Source: Typhlomys cinereus
Lineage: Eukaryota > Chordata > Mammalia > Rodentia > Platacanthomyidae
NCBI GenBank assembly: GCA_023101885.1
Contig: JALPQD010000240.1
Span: 1,457,501-1,521,500, forward strand
DNA length: 64,000 nucleotides
Reading direction: 5' to 3'
Shown: piece by piece, positions 34,207 to 46,014 of the stretch
Numbering within the stretch: the stretch's first letter is position 1
How the letters are laid out: each line of letters starts with the position of its first letter
Program-made: the position numbers and the translations under genes
Notes under the pieces: generated by a model
The model's database searches: none
What the model saw: the letters and a program-made list of their open reading frames with translations, nothing else
What the model was told of the DNA's origin: nothing

Positions 34207-37200
34207 CAAACAGCCGAAAAGCTGGTTCTTTGAAAAAAATCAGTAAGATTGATACATCCCTAGCTAAATTAACCAAAATCAATTCAGAAAAAAACCAAAT
34301 TAACACAATTAGAAATGAAAATGGAGTTATCACAACTGATACCCAAGAAATTCAAAGAATTATAAGGTCATATATCAAAAACTTATACTCCATGAAATTT
34401 GATAACAAAAAAGGAATGGATGAGTTCCTGAGTAAGCACAACTTACCTAAATTGAACCAGAAAATTCTGAATTATTTACATAGTCCTATTACATATGGGG
34501 AAATTGATGAAATACTCTTGAATCTTCCCACTGAAATAATGTCCTGGACCAGATGAATTTAGCACAGAATTCTACCAGACATTTAAAAAACAACGAACAC
34601 CAACACTCCTTAAACTGTTCCATAAAATTGCAAAGGAAAAAACACTTCCAAATTCTTTTTATGAAGCTAATATTTTACTAATCCAAAAACCTAATAAAGA
34701 TACATTAAAAAAGAAAACTATAAGCCAATCTCTTTGATAAACACAGATTCAAAGATTCTCAACAAAATCTTAGCAACTCATATTCAAAAACATATCAAAA
34801 AGATCATTCAGTGTGATCAAGTAGGCTTTATCCCAGGCATAAAAGGTTGGTTCAATATACTCAAATCAATTAGTGTAATCCATCATATCAACCAATCCAA
34901 AGTCCAAGACCACATGATACTCTTGATATATGAAGAACAAACTTTTGACAAGATCCAACATCCTTTTATGATCAAAACGCTAGAGACAGTTGGAATGGAA
35001 GGAACCTTTATCAACAGAATAAAAGCTGTATGCAACAAGACAACAGCAAGGATTATTATACTCAATGGGGAAAAACTTAAAGCATTCCCACTTTGATCAG
35101 GAACTAGACAAGGCTGTCCACTCTCACCACATCTCTGTACTTAAAGTCTTAGTTAGAGCCATATGATGAGAGGGAGATAAAAGGGATTCAAATCGGCAAG
35201 GAAGAAGTCAATATAGCTCTATCTGCAGATAACATGTTCATATACCTGAGTGATCCTAAAAACTCCACCAGGAAACTCTTGGAACTAATACAGAAGTCAG
35301 CAGGGTGGAAGGATACAAATAAACATGCAAAAATCAGTGGCCTTCCTTTATACCGAGGATGAAAAAAGTGAAAAAGTCCTAAGAGAGACAATCCCATGTA
35401 CTATAGCCCCTAAAAAATGAAATATCTTGCTATAAATCTAACTGAAGAAGGAAGAGATCTTTATAATGAAAACTTTAAAACCCTAAAGAAAGAAATTGCA
35501 GAAGACACCAGAAGGTGGAAAGACCTCCCATGCTCCTGGATCGGCAGAATCAATATCATAAAAATGACCATTCTACCAAAGGCAATATAAAGATTCAATG
35601 CTATACCAATCAAAATCCCAAAGCAATTCTTTAAAGAAATTGATCAAATCATCTCAAAATTCATATGGAAGCACAAAAGACCCAGGATAGCTAAAACAAT
35701 CCTGAGTAACAAAATCACTGTTGCAGGTATTACCATACCAAACCTTAATCTATATTACAAATCCATAGTAATTAAAACAGCCTGGTACTGGCTCCAAAAT
35801 AGACACACAGATCAATGGATAAGGGTTGAAGACTCAGATATAGGCCCACACAACTGCACACATTTGATCTTTGACAAAAGGGCCCAAAAATTCAATGGAA
35901 AAAGAACAGCATCTTCAGCAAATGGTGGTTGCAAAACTGGATCTCCACATACAGAATATTAAAACTGGACCCATGCTTGTCACCATGCACAAAAATTAAT
36001 ACCAAAAGGATCAAGACTTTAATATTAGAGTAGAGACTATAAAAACCTTAGTTGAAAAGGTTAGGGAATTCTCTTGAGCTGCTTGGACCAGGCCAACAAT
36101 TCCAAAACAGAAACCCAATAGCACAGTCACTAGAACCAACACTCAACAAATGGGATCTTATGAAATCAAAGAGCTTCTGTTCAGATAAAGAGATTATAAA
36201 ATGAGCAAAAAGGCAACCCACAGAATGGGAGAAAATCTTCACTAACTACATATCGGATAGAGTTCTATCATCCAGAGTTCACATATAACTTAAGAAACTA
36301 AACACCATGAAAAAAATGGGCTTGGGGGCTGGAGAGGTGGCTCAGGGGTTAAGCCTCTGCCTTGCAGGCAGAAGGTCCTGAATTTGGATCCTAGACCCCA
36401 CGTGTAGATGCCAGGTGGAAGTGGCGGTGGCCTGCGCTTCTGGTCCTGGTAGGGCGGAGCCTGTGAATCCCAGGGCAGAGTAAACAAGGAGGAGGTGGCA
36501 GCGTCCATGGTGGTTCCCGAATTCGTCCATGGTTCTACACACACACACACACACACACACATACACACATACACACACACACAATTGAATAAATAATAAT
36601 AATAATAAAAAATTTAAAAAAAGAAAAAAATGGGCCCGGGAACTCAAAAGAAATTTTTCCAAGGATGAAAATGAAATGTCTAACAAATATCTTGAAAAAT
36701 GCTCCACATCCTTAGCCATCAGGGAAATGCAAATCAAAACTTTCCTGAGATATCATCTCATCCCGCTCAAAATGGCAAAACTCCACAATGCAAACAACAC
36801 CAAACGCTGGAGAGGATGTGGAGAGAGGGGAACTCTCCTACATTGCTGGTAGGAATGCAGGCTTATACAACCACTCTGGTGATCAGTTTGGTGATTTCTA
36901 AAAAAGCTAAAGATTGAAATGCCATATGACCCTTTTATTCCACTACTGGGAATAATCCCCCATAATGCAAAAATTCACTGCAGTGACACAAGCACAACCA
37001 TGTTCATTGCAGCATTATTTACAATAGCAAAGTCATGGAATCAACCCAAATGCCCAACAGTTGACGAGTGGATAAGGAAAATGTGGTACATTTATACAAT
37101 AGAATACTACTCAGCCATCAAAAAGATGAATTAATGAAATTTTCCAGGAAATGGATGGAATTAGAGAAAATTATATTGAGTGAAGTATCCCAGACACAGA

Positions 37201-37616
37201 AAATTAGACACTGTATATACTCCCTAATAGGTGGATCCTAGTACCAAACCCACTTAATGACATAGTCAAAGGTAAATCTCTGTAATACGTACTGTAATCC
37301 AAAAGATTATAAACAGGAGGAAAGGGGAAGGAGGGTCCCGACCAGAAAAAAAGGAGAGAGGGGATCATGCTTCAGTAGAGAAAATAGGTCACCGTCAAGT
37401 ATTGCATGTAAGTAGCAAGACATCTGGTGAAGCTCACTCTCACTTCCATTCCTAGTCACCTATGACAGATGAGGTTTGATCTTAACAAGGGCAGGATATA
37501 AGAACTGGCAGACAGATGGTAACCGTCCAGAAAATGGAACACTGATCCCCCCACCCCATTGCTGTGTCCTACTTCTATTCCATCTATCTTTGAGCCTCCT
37601 CTTATATTAAGATCTT
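34207..37616 (+). pseudogene. Old L1, ORF2 3' half and start of 3'UTR
   Basis: Resumes the plus-strand L1 exactly where it broke at 27465. Open pieces (34167-34556, 34734-35096, 36919-37134) show reverse transcriptase words such as [11 protein letters not shown] and the C-terminal [18 protein letters not shown], with many stops and frameshifts between them. The remnant of the ORF2 end lies near 37135-37200, followed by 3'UTR. A young SINE interrupts it at 36322-36622. Confidence 0.92.
36322..36622 (+). repeat. Young B2-like SINE inserted in the old L1
   Basis: Identical 13-bp duplications (gaaaaaaatgggc) at 36309-36321 and 36623-36635. Same order as the copy at 14636: head with boxes A and B, body, (CA)n with TA interruptions at 36537-36581, (AAT)n and A-rich tail. 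Fewer CpGs than the 14636 copy. Confidence 0.96.
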
Positions 37617-37633
37617 CATTTAAACAGTCTTTT

Positions 37634-38017
37634 TCTTATTTCAAGAATTTTATTTACTTGTTTTATTTATTTGTTTGTTTTTGTTTATTTATTTATTTAT
37701 TTATTTTTCCCCAATCATACAAGCTCAGTAGGTACCCCCCCCCCGGTTCTCTCCCTCTCTCCACCCCTCCCCAGTCCCCCTTGCATCCTCTCCCCCCTTT
37801 TCCCCTTCCTTTTACCCCTTCCCTCCCCTTTTCCCAGTGTATCCCCCTTCCCCCATCCTATCCCCTGGAGCATCCTTTTATGTGAATGCCAAACCTCTCT
37901 CTGAGTCCTCCACTCTAGTGAGGTGTAAGGACTCAATGGCATAGCCCAGAGCCCATTTTTGGGCTCCCTGTTAGTATGGGAACACTATTATGACTGTTAA
38001 TCCCTGTCTTCCACAAG
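37634..38017 (-). mobile_element. Short 5'-truncated L1 (3'UTR only) inserted in the old L1 3'UTR
   Basis: Bounded by identical 17-bp duplications (catttaaacagtctttt) at 37617-37633 and 38018-38034. The left side is a long T-rich tail ((TTTA)n at 37655-37710); next comes the C-rich tract and 3'UTR, closest to the older subfamily seen at 3845. Only about 300 bp of L1 was copied. Confidence 0.95.
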
Positions 38018-38034
38018 CATTTAAACAGTCTTTT

Positions 38035-38730
38035 ATCTTTGGTTAGGAAGTGACCTTTGATAACAATCAGGATGGAGCCAAGGGTGATGCAGGAAAAGCA
38101 AAGCTGAAAACAACAACAAACCATAATTCAGAACACAAAAGACCGTACATTATTCACCTGGAACCAGACCAGCCAAATCTTTCCTCATCCTAAAGCTCAG
38201 GGAACCTTGTGGAAGAAAGCTCAGCTAGATTGTAAGAGCCTAAAGATGGGGAGGACCAACCATACACAAGATACTCCACACGAGTTAGGGTTGCAGTAGC
38301 CATAATCGGAGTTTGCATGACCTGTGCAATGACTGACTTGTGAACGACCTACTCAAAGTCTAGCATGGATCACAGGCAGTAGGATCCTTAGAGGCAAGGG
38401 ATTAACAGACATAATAGAGTTCCCATACTAATGGCGAGCCTAAGAAAGAGCTCCGGGTATTACCACTGAGTCCTTACACCTCATTAAGGTGGAGGACTCA
38501 GAGCAGGTTTGGCATTCACACAAAAAGGATGCTCCAGGGAGTGAGAGGGATGAAGGGGGAGGCACTGGGGAAAGGGGATGGAGGAGGGAAGGGGGTGAAA
38601 GGAAGGAGAAAAGAGGGGGTTGTGCAAGGGGGGACTAGGGAGGGGAGAGGTGGGAGAGGATGGGGATACCTACTAAGGTTGTATGATTGGGATAACAAAT
38701 AAATATGGGAGGAAAAAGAATAATAAAGAC
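38035..38730 (+). mobile_element. Old L1, end of 3'UTR
   Basis: Final part of the plus-strand L1: 3'UTR (for example tcatcctaaagctcagggaa) followed by the polypurine tract 38525-38690 and an eroded end with aataaatatgggaggaaaaa. Collinear with the other 3'UTRs, in the opposite orientation to those at 3845 and 27466. Confidence 0.88.
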
Positions 38731-39455
38731 TATAATACTGATTAAATGGCAAATGGGAATGTGCTGTTCTGTGGGAGCAATGGAAAAGCTGCTCTAAAGA
38801 CTCTGAAAGAAGAGAGTATAAATTTGCACCTTTACTTGAGTAGAGCATTCCTTGAACAGGAACTCTTCAGAGACTAGTTCTGAGAGACATTAATATGTGC
38901 ACTGTGGAGAAATATGGCAGCTATGTGAAGGAAAGGGAAGCATGAAGCTGTATTTCACAGACACTGAGCATCATTGTAAAATGCACCTTTTATGGTTGAC
39001 TAAGAAAGCAAAAGCACTGCTTCATTGAATGATGTGCTACTGATGACTTCATGCAGGTCAATTTGCATATGTTAAAATATGGGAAACAAACATGAGTCTT
39101 AAACTGACAATAGTGGGTGTATCCTCTTTCTTAAACATTTATACTACATTTTAATAGCTAAAAATCTCACAGAAGAGGAATCTATTGATCTCTGCTCTAC
39201 CCCCTTTTTTTTCCTGACATGAAATATTGCCTCAATAAATGTCTTTTGAGTTCATAAACTGAAACATGTTTGATGAACTTTCATTACTTTGCAATGTTTT
39301 GGTAGTTGTACTGTTGGCTAGTAAGAGTCTCTTCCAATTGTGTCACATCCTACCCCGATGGACCATCCATCCTATGGACTTTCCTGCTGCTTTATGTTCT
39401 GAGCATCCTGGGTTACCTGCTGGTTCTGTAGAACTGAAGGTCATGACTTTCATTG
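38731..39455. other. Single-copy noncoding DNA
   Basis: No repeat or coding frame recognised. Confidence 0.5.
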
Positions 39456-39459
39456 GTGA

Positions 39460-39930
39460 TCACACAAGCATTCATGATTCTACTAACGATGCATAAAACC
39501 GTCTCTGTGCATGACACTTGCAGCAACAGTGTCAGCTGCAAGATTGAGATCTGGCATGAATAGGGAGGTGGAGGTCTATGAAGCCCAGGCCTACCCGAAG
39601 AGCTCTTGGTAGTTGGTGACTGCTAGGGGTGGGGGAATTGTTTTTCTTCTGGATTGTGACTGTGAGTGTGTTGCACATGGTCGAGCAGATGAGCCTATAT
39701 CTCTGTACAATGTGTACCATGGGTAAGTGGGCAGCACTAATGGGAGTCAGTGGGTTACAGAACAAAAAGAAAAAAAAGAGAAGGAAGGGAAAGAAGAGGA
39801 AGAAGAGGAAAAAGAGGAGGAAGAAGACATGATTGTAGGTAGTCAGAGAGGGAGTAGCAAGGGGACTTCCTACAGTATCATACAGTATATACATGTGTGA
39901 AATGAAAATTGTTAGCTAAAAAAGAAGTAT
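39460..39930 (+). mobile_element. Lx-like L1 3' end
   Basis: Words gagctcttggtagttggtga, gactgctaggggtggggga, tgggagtcagtgggttacag and the purine-rich block 39763-39830 follow the order of rodent Lx-type 3'UTRs. Assignment is from memory. Confidence 0.6.
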
Positions 39931-41880
39931 CTGCTCGAGACAAAGACCCACAACTACTGACGTTCTCTTTATCTTTGCCGTCAGGTCAGGCTGCGCATCC
40001 TACATATCGTTAGCCAATCCCATAATGATTTATGTGCAAATTTGCACCCATTTACAGAAAATAAGGGCCAAAGATTTTTCCTTTGAATTTTTACTGATAG
40101 GAATCAGCTGAAATCTTTGACTTGAAAGGAAGTGTTCAAAGGGAGAAATATGTATATGGAAATTTAATAAATTAATTCACAAATAAAATCAGTGTAGTCC
40201 AATGTTGCTGCCTATAGCTGCTCAGTTGTTGAGCTTAATATCTTAAAAAGATCAGAGGATCCCAGGGAAGTCTTGAGCTGCAATCATGTTGTAAGGCTGA
40301 GGAGGTTGAGCTCCAATGCCTCAATGAACAGCAAGTAGGCTGAAGACACTGGGCTTTGAGGACTGTGATGAATAGTCACAAGGCCCAAAGAGGCTGAACT
40401 CTGAAGTCAGCCAAGAACAAGAGCAGCAGCAGCAGTGGCAGCAGCAGTAGAGAAGGCAGCAGCAGACCAGTAGTGAACACACACAGGGCCTGAAAGGGTA
40501 GGTCCCTCCCCTTTGCACTTCCTTTTATCCTATGTATTACTAGAATGCATCACCCCCTATGGACTGAGTCCATATGTTAATTAAACAATCGCCTACATTC
40601 TTGATCAAAGCTTGCCCTAACATCAATTCTTCAGAGCTGCACCCCAAACTCACCCTGAAACTGTCAACTTGACACCTGAATCTATCACAGTAGTTGTGTA
40701 TGAACATGAGAAAAAAAAAAAAAGGTCAATGGACCATATGCAGTGTGCCTCTGTTTTCTACCAATAAAGTTTTATTGACACATAGTCATGCCTATTTATT
40801 TAATAGAATTGATAGTCTTTTTCATGCTTTAGTCACAGAATCCAGTAGCGGAAGAGATTTCACAGCCCTCAAAAGCACAGAACATACCTCTTAGTCCTTA
40901 AGAAGTAGATTTTCTACAACACCAAGCCATGATGACTCATACCACTCAGCGCTCTGTCTTCTCTCCTGGAAAATCCAGTATGGTATAGGAGAAAGCAGGA
41001 AGTAACGAAATGCAAGCACTCGCTGCGAGAGTTAAACATGCGCTACGAGAGCTGGTTTCCTGGTGAATGGCGAAGGTGCTGATAGAACAATGTGTTATCT
41101 CTTGTCCCCTTCTGGGAAAAGTCTCTTTAGGCATTTTGCTACTCCCATTCCTTGCACATATGTCTCATTAAAGCTTATATTGCTCTAAAAATGAGTTCTG
41201 GGATGAGATGATTGCACTGGATTAAGATTTAGTTTATACTGAAATGGTTTGATTGGAATGTTACAGGCTGAGAAAGGAAGGAAGGAAAAGGCCAGAGCCT
41301 TCATTAGCTGCAGCTTCTCAAGTGGGAAGTGCAGGTGCTTCTGAGTTGTAGAGAACATTTACTGCAGCTGGTTTTCACACCTGCTTTCTGAACAACGTTT
41401 TCTTTCTTGACTTCTTAAGAATAACGCATGATTTTGCTCCATGACTATAAATTGAGAGATCTTTGTTAAATGTAAATTTAGAAGATGAACTTTCTTTTGA
41501 AAATACTTGTTTCAGTCTGCCTATTAGCAATGAAAAAGTCAAGCGGTTACCACTTGAAAATTACCCAAGTCATTGGATTGAAGTCCTTAAACTATTTTGC
41601 AAACCTTGTTTAAAGGTTGGCAAGAAGTACACATCTATTCGGAATGTTGAAGTTATATTTTAACGAATCCCTCCTATGCTGCAAATGTTCCAGTCAGGAT
41701 GAGCTATGTGCTGTAGCATTAAAAATCAACCTGTTTGAGACACCATATCCACCTTCCATCTTGGCAGGACTGCATTTCTGGGATTGAAGTGTCTGCGGCC
41801 CATCAATATTTACTTTTTCTGGTAGGAACTTGTTCTGTTAGCAACAACCATTGTTTTGACCAGTGAAGAAAGCAAGCAAG
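39931..41880. other. Single-copy noncoding DNA, no gene seen
   Basis: Contains a small imperfect (CAG)n at 40423-40464. The part 40190-40720 might be an old LTR, but I could not assign it. Open frames up to 66 codons show no known motif. Confidence 0.45.
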
Positions 41881-41884
41881 TCTT

Positions 41885-42005
41885 GAGTTTATTGTGTTTT
41901 ATTTTGTCCTTAATTTTGAGACAGTGTCTCCTTATGTAGTCCAGGCTGACCTGAAGCTTCTGAGTTTCGTTGGTTGCAGACATGAGACACTGTGCCTAGA
42001 TTGAT
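41885..42005 (-). repeat. B1-like SINE
   Basis: Plus-strand words ttttgagacagtgtctcctt and atgtagtccaggctgacctg are the reverse complement of the 3' half of B1. Confidence 0.8.
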
Positions 42006-42199
42006 TGCCAGTTTTAAAGCCCACATGTGAATTACTACTATTATTCCTCTTTTTTCTAGGCTAGTAACAGAAGTTTGTTCACATTTGAGTAGATCAGGAA
42101 GCAAAGAGAAGAGAACGTTAGTGCTCGGCGCCGTTTCTCCTTACGTTGTCCTCAGCCTGTGGCCCCGGATCCACCCACAGTGCAAGGCAGGTATTTCTT

Positions 42200-42478
42200 T
42201 CTGTGTCAGTTAATCATCGTTGTTAATTTGATGGGGTTTAGAATAACTAGGAAAGCACACCCCAGGGTGTGTCTGTGGGAGTATCTCCAGGAAGGTTTAG
42301 ATGGACAGGAGCTATTCACCCTGGATGTGGAGACAGTGGCCTACCTGCTTCCTGAGTGTAGGCACAATATGACCATCAGACCTTCCTGCCATGGTGGGTT
42401 GCACCCTGAAATCCCTTCCTTCTGTGTGTTACATTTGTTAGGATTTTTGTCACAACAGTGACAAAAGCAATTGATACA
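42200..42478 (+). mobile_element. Candidate MaLR-like LTR
   Basis: The start (gttaatcatcgttgttaatt), ccagggtgtgtctgtggga and the end ttttgtcacaacagtgacaa resemble rodent MaLR LTRs. The match is loose and the ends are not defined by a TSD. Confidence 0.45.
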
Positions 42479-42623
42479 TCGCCCCAGTCACTCCTCTCTG
42501 GGAAAGCTATACATACTCAGGGTGCCCTAAGTATTTATACTGTTAGACCTAATGGCCCTATGCCAGGAAGTGGACCCCCACAGAATACTCACGGACACGG
42601 GTTCGATGCAAAAGCAAGAGGAT

Positions 42624-42629
42624 TTTATT
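42624..42629 (-). terminator. LTR polyadenylation signal
   Basis: AATAAA on the minus strand (ggaataaaatcctcttgc). It is followed by a U5-like stretch with gtgggggtcc. Confidence 0.7.
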
Positions 42630-42695
42630 CCAGCGAGCAGGGGTCGCCCCATACATGAGGGGGAGAGACGACCCCGAGCTCAAGAAGCATACACC

Positions 42696-42702
42696 TTATA
42701 TA
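42696..42702 (-). promoter_or_regulatory. LTR TATA box
   Basis: TATATAA on the minus strand (gggtatataagg), about 70 bp upstream of the AATAAA. This spacing fits a U3/R boundary. Confidence 0.7.
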
Positions 42703-43132
42703 CCCTCCTTGCAGGGAGGTTACGTAATGTTACAGAATTATTGGCTATCAAATTAGTTACAATAATAATACAAAGGCTTTGGTGGTATTTGGCATAGCTG
42801 CATGTACTAGACCTTGAGAGGGGGAGCATTTCCTGGAGTTCTGTGTGGGGAGGGGGCAAGCCGGCTTAGGTGGCATTTCTCTGAGACCTTGAAGGGGGAA
42901 GATTCCCGGAACCAACTTTGGAGGGGGGTCTGGGTGGTCTAGTATCTGCGTCTGGGTGGCTTGGCATCTGGCCTTCTCACAGGGACCTTAAGAGTGGAGA
43001 TGTTTTCAGTCTCTAGCCACCCATATTAGACTTTTGTTTTTAGGACTCTGAAAACTGCTGCCCACCAAGCTGTTAGTCATGACCTCATTATTTGTCACAA
43101 TTTCTGTAAAAATTTCTTTTCTTCCACAATAC

Positions 43133-44155
43133 AATCAAGTTGGCAACTAAAATTAGCATTGTACCCCGAAGCAGAGGGGATTTCCCAGCCTACCAGAGCA
43201 GGTTAATGTCGTTAGAACAATCGATAAAATTTGGTGCTATCAGCGCTGGGAGGGGGGTATCTTGTTGCTGTGACATGATGATCTTCACAATTCATCCCTG
43301 AGATGACTTTACTCTGAAACCTCTCCGCAGTGAGGGAAAATCACATGGAGAAATGATCATTTTTCAGAGCAGCTGAAATCACGCTGTGCCCCTGCACTTT
43401 GGCCGGCAACCATTCACTTTGTGCTTTGTTCTCCAGTTCCCTGTTTATTGCATTCCCAAAGGAGAAGGCATTTGAGGAAATGCTTTAGAAATGAAGGTAT
43501 TAAAGATCTCTTAATCAGCATTCTTTGGCCAAAGCCATCTAAGAAGGAATCCACTGGTATTAGGCCTAGGGGAAATGCAGCCAGAGAATAACAAGCTATT
43601 AGCAAATTAGGTCGCTTTCAGCATAGTTCAACATGGCCTAACAGGATAATATAAATATGGATTAGTACTTTGGTCCAAGTTTTTATTACAAGAGGTACAG
43701 TTGCTAAGAGTGGAGGAGTAGCTTAGACCAAGACTTTGCCAGAAAAACAGTGTTGTGTATGTCAGGGAGCTTAATCCATTCCTCTGGGAATTTTTAATTC
43801 CTCTGGTATTTTTAATCCTAGGCATTATATTTGTTAACAATTTGTCACCTCTTTTTCAACTTCCAGAGACTGAGACTCTTCCCACACTTTTGAGATCCTG
43901 TATTTGAGCAGTTCTATCTATGGCAGCTCCACTCCAAATCGTTCTTTCCTTGTCTGTTTTGTGAGCAAGACTCTTCTGTTAAGATGAGACAAGTCCACCA
44001 GGTTTTAAGAATGTGAGTGCTACATAGTCTTTTGTGGATGTGACAGGGTCAGAGCACTCATGAACCACTGCAGCTGTGTCTACTTCCATGAGACCTGCAC
44101 AAGGTTCAGCCTGTCAACATGAAAGGAGGAAGCTCTCCAGAGGTGCTATACCTCC
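43133..44155. other. Single-copy noncoding DNA
   Basis: No repeat or coding frame recognised. Confidence 0.5.
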
Positions 44156-44159
44156 TTCG

Positions 44160-44465
44160 GACTAACAAAGGTTAATGTTGGCTAAGTGGGGAGGGGAGCC
44201 TCTCTCCCCAGTGGCGTGCCCAATGCTGTACCATATTTGTTCTTGCAAGTGCCCAGACACATGTCATTAACAGTAACACTAATAGGACTTAATAAGCCAC
44301 ACACACAGAAGGACAAAAATGGGACGGAGACAGGTGGAGAAGAAGAAAGTTTGTAATGGGCCAAAGTAGGGAATTAGGATTGGGTAATAAGGGGCAAAAG
44401 CAACATGAATTCAAGCATACAGTCTTAAAAGAATACAAATAAAGAAAAGGAAGCTTGCAGCTGCT
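44160..44465 (+). mobile_element. Lx-like L1 3' end
   Basis: ggttaatgttggctaagtgg, ggagcctctctccccagtgg, cactaataggacttaataag and an eroded A-rich 3' end follow the rodent Lx-type 3'UTR order. Assignment is from memory. Confidence 0.6.
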
Positions 44466-44975
44466 GAAGGAAAGAAGCCACAGGGACCAGGTACGGAGTG
44501 TACTCCACATATCAAAGCTATGGTCTTGGTTCCTAGATGTCTCTAGCCATGTACATATATTCGTAGCAATGAAGAACCGTAGCTCATCATCTCAGAAGCA
44601 GGGCATCTCTGATAAGATGCAAGCTTTCTTCCTAGAGGGCTTAGCTAGTGTGGGGCTGGCACACTGAAAAGGAAGAAAACCTATAGACTCCATGACTTCA
44701 TGGAAAGGGTTGCTTCTGTTGCGTTGAGGATGCACGTCAATACCTCAAACAGCTCTGGTGTCCCTGGTAAAAGCTTTTCTTCAGAAGTCTGTGGATGAAA
44801 CAATTAGTTCTGATTAATTTTGGACTATATTTTTCAATGTGAGAATATATGTTCAATGCATGAATAAATGAAATCATCAGTAAGTGAACAGAGATGAACT
44901 CATCCCCCCAAATTAAAACCCAAGTAACATCTTAATTGCTTATCTAATCCTACATCTGCCTCGTCTTAGCTTGAG
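44466..44975. other. Single-copy noncoding DNA
   Basis: Nothing recognised in this 500-bp stretch. Confidence 0.5.
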
Positions 44976-44979
44976 GATG

Positions 44980-45610
44980 AGATTTAATATTGCTTTTTTT
45001 CACTAAAATATATGCTTTCATACATGCAATATATTGCTTGGTTTTGTTTGGTCTTTGAGTTTTAAAAATGGTGTGTGTCTTCCATTGTCAGTGGGGACTT
45101 GTTTCATTCAATATTCTGTAAGTCACCCATGCTATTTGTAAGATTCTTGTCCATTTATTTTTCCTGCTTTATAATTTTCCATTATGTGACTCTACTGCAG
45201 CTTGTTCATCCATTATCCTTCTGATGTGCATTTGAATTGTTTCCCAGCACTTGATGCTCTAAACTATAATTACTATGAATATTTGGATTCGAGTGTGCTG
45301 AGCACTGGGAGACATTTCTCTGGACTATTTCCCTGGGCCACAGTGTACATGAATATTCAACATCACAACATAATGCTGCTCTTTTTCAAGGTAGTTGTAT
45401 CACGTTACTGTTTGTTTTCTCATGACTAATACAGACAAATAAAAGTTTTGTTAGATTTGTGTATTACATTCAACTACAGCATCATATACAGTATTTTTGC
45501 TCATCTAGCCCATAAATAGTATCTCAATGTGGTCCTAATTTTTCTCCATGATTGTGAATGGGTTTGACTGCCTTTGTCAATGTTTATTAGTAGTTTGTGT
45601 CCACTGAACT
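44980..45610 (-). mobile_element. Ancient L1 (L1M-type), ORF2 end fragment
   Basis: ttcattcaatattctgtaag, tttataattttccattatgt, gcttgttcatccattatcct and gtatctcaatgtggtcctaa are collinear with the reverse complement of an old L1 ORF2 3' end. Heavily diverged. Confidence 0.7.
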
Positions 45611-45703
45611 TTATCTTAAACTAGCTAGATAGCAATGTGATGGACTTTTGTTATAGGAGGAAAAGAATCGTTGGTCATTAAAGTCAAAACTATTAGATGT
45701 CCA

Positions 45704-45901
45704 GGGGCTGGAGAGGTGGCTCAGGGGTTAAGCCTCTGCCTTGTAGGCGGAAGGTCCTGAGTTCGGATCCCAGATCCCACGTATAGATGCCAGGCGGAAG
45801 CGGGGGCGGCCTGCGTTCTGGTCCTGGTAGGGCAGAGCCTGTGAATCCCGGGGCAGAAGGAGGTGGAGGCGTCCATGGTGGTTCCCGAATTTGTCCGTGG
45901 T

Positions 45902-45945
<44 letters not shown>

Positions 45946-45996
45946 CACATACATACGTACATATGCACAATTGAATAAATAATAAAAATTAAAAAA
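45704..45996 (+). repeat. Young B2-like SINE with 18-bp TSD
   Basis: Identical 18-bp duplications (aaaactattagatgtcca) at 45686-45703 and 45997-46014. Head with boxes A and B, CpG-rich body, uninterrupted (CA)n at 45905-45943, then A-rich tail. Confidence 0.97.
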
Positions 45997-46014
45997 AAAA
46001 CTATTAGATGTCCA

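Larger units (their letters stand above)
42541..43128 (-). mobile_element. Solo retroviral LTR, class I-like
   Basis: An old endogenous-retrovirus LTR with no internal genes next to it. On the minus strand it begins TGTGG and ends CTAACA (TG...CA), about 588 bp. A 4-bp atac lies at 42537-42540 and 43129-43132, the TSD length usual for gammaretrovirus-like elements. It carries a TATA box and a downstream AATAAA in the right order. A solo LTR normally arises by recombination between the two LTRs. A 4-bp duplication alone is weak evidence; the paired promoter and poly(A) motifs add support. Confidence 0.75.

Noticed and set aside
37559..37885. 108-codon frame with Phe/Leu and Pro runs
   Set aside because: Translation of the T-rich tail and C-rich tract of the inserted L1 3'UTR.
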